In this document: positions 57,747-64,000 of the stretch, in pieces
Position numbering within the stretch: the first letter of the stretch is position 1
Layout: each line of letters begins with the position of its first letter
From: Sweltsa coloradensis
Lineage: Eukaryota > Arthropoda > Insecta > Plecoptera > Chloroperlidae
Reading direction: 5' to 3'
Length of the DNA: 64,000 bases
NCBI GenBank assembly: GCA_024449915.1
Contig: JAMZAV010000068.1
Span: 62,001 to 126,000 of the forward strand
Position numbers and translations under genes: made by a program
The notes under the pieces: generated by a model
Told to the model about the DNA's origin: nothing
Database searches by the model: none
Seen by the model: only the letters and a program-made list of their open reading frames with translations

Positions 57747-59731
57747 TATTATCAACAGTTCAGCAGAAATCATCAACATATGAGTGCGCGCATTTGAGTT
57801 GGGCCAAGCACTGTGCACTATTTGAGCGAATTTTATCTAATACCCATAATCTTGAGATTGCATTACTCTGGATTCGACCTAACATATACGGAAATACATT
57901 CTGTTGTTCGCACCCGGAAACGCCTGTAAAGATAAATACTAACTAAGCTTGTGGAAGCGGTGGAAAAAGAGAAAGAAAGGTCGGGTGGAAAATACTAGTG
58001 CATCACTCTAATGGGGATGAAGAGGTCTATTAATATACGTTAGGATAGAGCGTTGGTGAAAATACAGCCACTTACCGCCAATGATACCGACGGTTTGTAT
58101 TTGGCCATTTAGAGTAGTATATTTAGGATTGAACGCGAGATGCGCGGACAACTAATTTGAAATTTTAAAATAACTGAAAATATACTAGGTTAGAAGAGGA
58201 AGTCCCATCGCGGGTGAGAAAACAAATTATTAATTTGTATCACTAGATTTTATTTAGTAGCCCCTATTATTTGTCATTTCGGTTCTTCATTTTTGTCGGT
58301 GCACGACTGAAAAGGTCAACGTATTTCACTGTTACTTCCGGCCCTTGTTAACTACACATCTGCACCTAATCAGTACTTTTTGGAAATAATTTTATTTCTA
58401 ATTCAATGCTTTTTTAACTACCCCTTAAGGGATTTGTTCTAACGATAAGTTAATATTATGGTATCATGGAAAATTAAAAGTTTCCACAGTAATCCTATAA
58501 CGTTTAACGTAGATTTACGATGTTTTGTGTACATCAGCCAACCAAATTTATATTGAAGAAAGTTAAACATGAATATCTACTAAGTTGTTAAAAATAAATA
58601 AAGAGTGCTTAGGTTATGAAATAAACACTCATGTTTTGCATTGTGTTAAAAAACAAATTTGTTTTAAGAGAACGGCGGTACTTACAAAATAGTATGTACT
58701 ATAATTTTGTTTATGGTTAAGTGTTAAAGATCTAAAATAATCCGCGAATACACGACTCTGAAAAAAATTATTAAAATATTAAGTCCATAGAAATAATGAA
58801 AACAATGGTTTCGTGCCTACTAGTAACGGGATTTCTTTCAGCTTCAAATGTATCTATTAAAACAGCTCTTTGTGTCTCGTTTTAAATGGGAACAAGCTCA
58901 ATGCTTCATCATTACCGTACCTTAATCATTTGCCTGCCATATTACTTAGTCGAACGTAAAAAAAAAAAAAACGTTGAACGTCATTATCAAGTTTCTGTTT
59001 ACAGTTTGTCTGAAACACGATAGGTATTTTTAATGAGGCTAAAATTACATTTTGTTACAAACGAAAATACGATTTATTATTTTTACTCTTCGGTATAATA
59101 TTTACATCGCGCGTTATGCATGTCCGCATGCCAACAAACAGTTCAAACAGATTATTTACATTTAGATAAATCAGATTGCAAATACTACCACCTTCCATAA
59201 ACATGTGTGTTGATACAATGGTATTTAATCTCTGGCATAGATATATCATTTCCTTTCGTTACAATTACTAAAATTATTAGTGGTGGCCCCAAAACCAGAC
59301 TAATAATGCGTGTAGCCTATGCACGGTTTTCGTATCAAATTTTGTTGATTGGTTTGGTAAAAATGGGGTGGGAGGATTGATTGAGTAACGATTTACACAT
59401 TATTGTCTCGTTTATGAAATTGTGATAATCATTCCTGGATTAAGCCTTTTACTGAAGAAAATTACATGCACATATTAACATCAGCTCGATAACATTTTCA
59501 ACGGTGTGAGAGGAATTCAGAAGCTGCACTAAAATAAGTTTCAAGAGTTTTTAGATTTTCAGATTGCCCAATAGGGAACTACCCTTCAATCCAGAAATCG
59601 AATATGTTAACATTAACAACAACAAAATAATTTAAAATTTATTAATTTTTGTTTCGGGTTCGTATTGTGGTCAATATTTAACAAAGAAAATTTGAATCTG
59701 GCTTCCCGCCAAAAGACAACACGAAAAGTAG
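57747..59731. other. Non-coding stretch
   Basis: No recognised gene or repeat. A run of 13 A lies at about 58959-58971. Confidence 0.4.
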
Positions 59732-59772
59732 TGTGACGTCATCGGGATGTTTAACATCCTCATGACGTCACA
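59732..59772. promoter_or_regulatory. Hairpin with paired CRE sites
   Basis: TGTGACGTCATCGGGATGTT and its near-perfect inverse (two mismatches) flank a single base, so a full TGACGTCA site lies in each arm (59734-59741 and 59763-59770). It may be a regulatory site or a small transposon-derived palindrome. Confidence 0.45.
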
Positions 59773-61745
59773 GCGCAGTTAGGCGCACACTTAAAAGAAG
59801 CTAGCAGACCGGTCCCCATGTTCCTGTCAGTTGTGTTATCCTTTAGATTTCTAGATTAGAAAAAAATACCGCGTTATAAAAGCTACCATAAGGGCATTTA
59901 CATTTACGGTTTAAGGAGTCAGCCTTGTGAAATTCCAGTTCAGTCATTTATGTAGCCTACTTAGACCAAGTACTGTCGAGATAAATTATGTGGGACAAGA
60001 CGGCCATTTTGAAGGGTCCTACGGTGAGCAAGCTGCGAGCTGCGTGGGCATCGCATCGATGACACGGCCTATCAGTGAGCGTTGGTGCGGGAATTCAAAA
60101 CAATATAACTTTGTACCCCCGTATAGTTACCATGTTTAAAAAAAAAATGATTTCAATTGTGAAGATTATTTAACTAAATAATGTAAAACGTAAATTTGAA
60201 ACCAAGGCTAGTTCCCTATTGTTTTCTTGCCTGGCAAATGAAGACTCGATAAACATTTTAAACATGGAATGAGCGCACACAACGACATAATTGTTAATAA
60301 CAGTAATGGCTCACATGTACGTCATACAAGCACACGCAATGAGGCTATGAATAAATGTTTTTACTCTAGTACCTGTAGAGAGATCTTTAATGTACATTCA
60401 AAAAGTGGCTCAAATATGAAGTGCATGCTTGTTTAGTCCACACGCAAATGCATACGTAGATAGTAAGCTCGCGTAGAAAATACGTATTTGGCATGCACTG
60501 TTCGGTAAGTAATGCTATCAGTGATAATAGTCTAGGCCTTGTCATAATAATGCAAAGTCCCAATATATGTCCTGCATGTGAAAACCACATAACATATTCT
60601 ATTTTTAATATTCTAACTACCTTATACTTTGAAATAAACTAAATACATTGCGCACATGCTCGTTTTTAAACGTGACCATGCGCTGGAGCTTAAAATGGGA
60701 TGAAGAAACACACGTAAAACATAAATCATATCAATGTTAAGTATAAACATGCCAACCTAAAACAAATAATGAGTCTGTTATGTTGTATGTTATGTCATGT
60801 GTTGTGTGTTAGTTAATACAAACATGCTTATCAACGGTTGATTTAAAAGTGTTTAAACGGCGATGAAACACTTAACAATGTAAAAAATAATTACAAAAAT
60901 ACATATTTGCAAATACACATATTTTAATATTTTTTGTAAAATTGTAAGTATTAAATGGCACATTGACAAATTATTTTCTCTTTTAGAGATTGTTAAAGTT
61001 TTAGGTATCAACCCATACATTTTCGATCATTCATAATTGTCATCTTTATATCCCAGTTATAACACAATTATTAAATTTCCCTTCACTCGTGTATCCAATA
61101 TATTTGAGTTACCTTCCAGCCTATTAATCAATGTTTTTCATGTTCATGTGTTGACACAATTTTTTTTAAAGAAGTCGTTTGAGAAAATAAACTATTTTGA
61201 AGACTTCATTTTTAAAGGGCGCCAATTTTAAAAACGCGTTTCTACTATACAAATAATAGTAATGATCGTTCCTAAAAAGCAGCATTAAAATCGATTCAAA
61301 GCACAACTCACAACCACAAATTTGAAGTGGATGCGTGTTAAAAATATGGCAGTGGAATAAAGAAGATATATGATGATTGCTCGTTGTGTCCTACACAATA
61401 CAGCCAACAATTTTGAAATACATAGCGTGCATGGCTTTGCTTTTGTTGGAATGAACTCACCCAACTGTCACATAATATAAAGTAGAGTTTGTACATTTCG
61501 TTAAACTACACGTGTTTTAAATGTAAAACATGTAATGTTCGAATTTTGTGGCAGCTCTGGAAATAATTCGTATGATCGTGTTCAACATATGCCTACGTTA
61601 CATCATCTATACGGCCTGCAATTTTGGATCTGCTGAGTTGGTGTTTGTTTGAATTCTAAACCAATGATATAATGATACCTATGCTAACGTCACGTTTGTC
61701 AACATTACTTCATATACTTTAATTAATTATTGTCTTTATTTCTAA
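59773..61745. other. Non-coding stretch
   Basis: AT-rich, no recognised gene, repeat or RNA. Short frames only. Confidence 0.4.
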
Positions 61746-62319
61746 CTAGGAAAACGCTTAAGTCCCGCCGCGTTGATGGGTGAGCTTTTTTGTAAGTTTT
61801 TAGTTTGCGTAGGACCACTTTTCCTTTGCAAGTGCTTTTTGAATGCATTGAAGGTGATTGTTGTCAAGTTTCTATTGTTACTTGTTAATTGTTATTATAA
61901 ACCTAAAAAAACTCTTTAAAACCTGTATTTATATGGTTTTTGGATATTTTTTTCAACTTTTTATTTCAAAAAGCAAAACATCACCCCAACCTTAATGTCC
62001 ATGTAAATATGAACGTTGTAGCCCCACCCGTTTGGTCAGAATCGGCCCAAATGTCACGAAAATATCACAATAAAAATCGAAAAAAATCGTAAAAGTACGA
62101 TATTCATGAGAAATATTTCTTCGATTGTACCCAAAAACAATACAGCTCTAAGTTCAGAGATTTCGAAGGTCCCCTCAAATTTTCATCAAGATCGCATATG
62201 CCGTTTGCCCGGTAGAGAGCGAACAAACAGACAAAAAAACAAACAAAAAACAAACAAAAAACACCCGAGCTAAATTTTTTGGTGGTGAGTGAAATTGAAG
62301 CCTTCGCTTCGCTCATCCA
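61746..62319 (-). mobile_element. Family B Helitron-like element, copy B5 (full length)
   Basis: Minus strand. CTAG at 61746-61749 (next to T on its strand), hairpin AACGC/GCGTT, one 176-bp-type unit, CAAA/A-rich variable tract (62228-62262) and 5' edge CTTCGCTTCGCTCATCCA ending at 62319. Confidence 0.85.
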
Positions 62320-62573
62320 ATTAAGCGTGATATTATTTTCACTATTTATTATTATAATTTGTATTACTATTAAGATTGATTATAAGAACTTTGCATTGTA
62401 TTTCAAGACTTGTACGGCGATTATGCCAAGTACGTAAGTGAGCATACAATGTATTATTGTTGCTAAAGAATTAAAACGCATTTTGAATTTGAATTTGAAT
62501 ATATTATACCATTTTCATGTGTATGTCTAGCTGTACGAAATATAAATAAGATTAGGTCATTACCTTCTGTAAG
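62320..62573. other. Spacer between convergent B5 and B6
   Basis: 254 bp of AT-rich sequence without a frame or motif. Confidence 0.5.
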
Positions 62574-63113
62574 TGGATGAGCGAAGCGAAGACTTCAATT
62601 TCACTGACCCCCCCAAAAAATTTAGCTCGTTTTTTTTTGTCTGTTTTTCGCTCTCTACCGGGCAAACGGCTTATGCGATCTTGATGAAAATTTGAGGGGA
62701 CATTCGAAATCTCTAAACTTAGAGCTGTATTGTTTTTGGGTACAATCGAAGAAATATTTCTCATGAATATCGTACTTTTACAGTTTTTTTTTTCGATTTT
62801 TAGTGCGATATTTTCGTGACATTTGGGCCGATTCTGACCAAACGGGTGGGGTTACAACGTTCATATTTTACATGGACATTAAGGTAATGGTGATGTATTG
62901 CTTTTTGAAAGAAAAAGTTGAAATAGTTAGCCAGAATCCATTGAATAAAGGTTTTAATATGAGTTTTTTTTAGGTTTATGATAACAATTAACAAGTAGCA
63001 ATAGAAACTTGACAACAATCACCTACAATGCATTCAAAAAGCACTTGCAAAGGAAAAACTTACAAAAAAAGCTCATCCATCAACGCGGCGGGACTTAAGC
63101 GTTTTCTTCGTAG
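62574..63113 (+). mobile_element. Family B Helitron-like element, copy B6 (near full length)
   Basis: Plus strand, TGGATGAGCGAAGCG at the 5' edge, short T-rich tract, one body unit, subterminal GCTCATCCA, hairpin AACGC/GCGTT. The 3' terminus is slightly altered (TTCGTAG next to T at 63111-63113). Confidence 0.82.
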
Positions 63114-64000
63114 TAAGATAGAACGATGTCAAAAGATAGTTTGGGAGTGATTATTCAACTTTTCGTCGTCCGAGCCAAAGATTAAAGCGATTTTTACGTT
63201 GTAGGTTACCCAGAAAAAAAAACTAGAAAAGTTTTCATTGTTTAGCCGTTGGTAATTCAGATGCAAATCAACGAATTTATCTTAATTTGCATCGCGTAAA
63301 CTCAAGTTGCCACGTTACAAATTGTACCGTGGACCTTTTATCGCCAGCAAGGTGCTGACAACTTGCATAAAATACACTTAACTTCGTTTACTGCAGAGAT
63401 ATCAGGCTTAGCCTTACTTCTCATATGCACTGGAGTTTCTTCTATAACAAATTACCAACTTTTAGTGATAAATGTATTTTTATCAAAATTAAGAAATGTT
63501 GTTTATGATGAGGTTCCTCCGCACTAATCTTCAAGTTTAGATACACAAGTCAGCACGTCTAAACAAAACATCTACTTCACATTTTTCCATAAAAGAGTCT
63601 ATTTAACAATCGATTTGGTTTGTCGGGAAACATTCCCGTTAATGGATTGTATTAAAATTAAAATTAGTTTATTTAACGTTATTTTATGTGAACTATATAC
63701 TTCTCAAAATATATTGGATGCAAATTGGGGCGCATGCATTGACATAAGATTCTATACTCTGAGAATGCTATGAAACACGTCCTACCTATGGTAGTAACTC
63801 CTGCCTATGGCAAAGTAAAGGCTATTGTCATATCCACGTATTGTTGTTTTTTTTTTTGCTTCACACATTCGTATTTGCCGACCACAAAAAACGCATTATT
63901 TACGACATTAATTTTAATTTCAGTTAATATTCATCTACATCAATAGAACATAGCAAAATTTTGTTTTTATTAGCGCCATAACTGAGTTGACAGGCACATC
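63114..64000. other. Non-coding stretch to the window edge
   Basis: No recognised gene or repeat. A T run of about 12 lies at 63847-63858. Confidence 0.4.

Overview
The window reads as eukaryotic nuclear DNA, most likely from a marine invertebrate animal. It is AT-rich and almost free of long open frames. It carries animal-type non-LTR retrotransposon relics, tRNA-derived SINE-like heads, a hAT-type transposon, minisatellites and a CpG-rich patch. Short palindromic GGCCTA words are dispersed through it. I cannot name the species. No operon, bacterial promoter, rRNA gene or intact tRNA gene is visible, and most short open frames are chance frames or frames through repeats.

Layout. 1-1511 is the 3' part of a LINE ORF2 (reverse transcriptase C-terminal region, RNase H, zinc-knuckle-like motif), cut by the window edge. 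1751-4058, 9380-10452, 13654-14367, 23444-24872, 28211-32417, 40289-40836, 57270-57746 and 61746-63113 hold many copies of three related non-autonomous element families, called A, B and C here. Between them lie SINE-like heads, simple repeats, large hairpins, a broken LINE reverse transcriptase (22150-23325), a LINE C-terminal fragment (35842-36460), a hAT-type element with an exact 8-bp target-site duplication (34122-35010), a 178-bp poly(A) retroposon with a 9-bp duplication (16014-16209) and a 1.4-kb foldback (46432-47805).

The best candidate for an ordinary host gene is at 51.2-52.06 kb on the + strand. A CpG-rich segment with a cAMP-response-element-like site lies upstream of a short frame encoding a signal-peptide-like N-terminus, and that frame ends at a good splice donor. 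A 26-bp minisatellite of about 1.1 kb begins exactly at that donor. A weaker candidate first exon lies on the minus strand at about 7.97-8.16 kb.

The most interesting structure is the A/B/C group. All three families share one architecture: a 5' end carrying a short inverted repeat, a partner repeat placed just inside the 3' end, then a hairpin with stem AACGC/GCGTT, then a terminus of the CTAG type followed by T. This is the layout expected for Helitron-related elements of the Helentron/HINE kind. Families B and C contain tandem units of about 176 and 160 bp in varying number. Several copies are paired head to head with their hairpin ends facing outward. Family A carries a perfect RFX X-box palindrome in both copies. 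No protein-coding Helitron is present here, so the assignment rests on structure alone.
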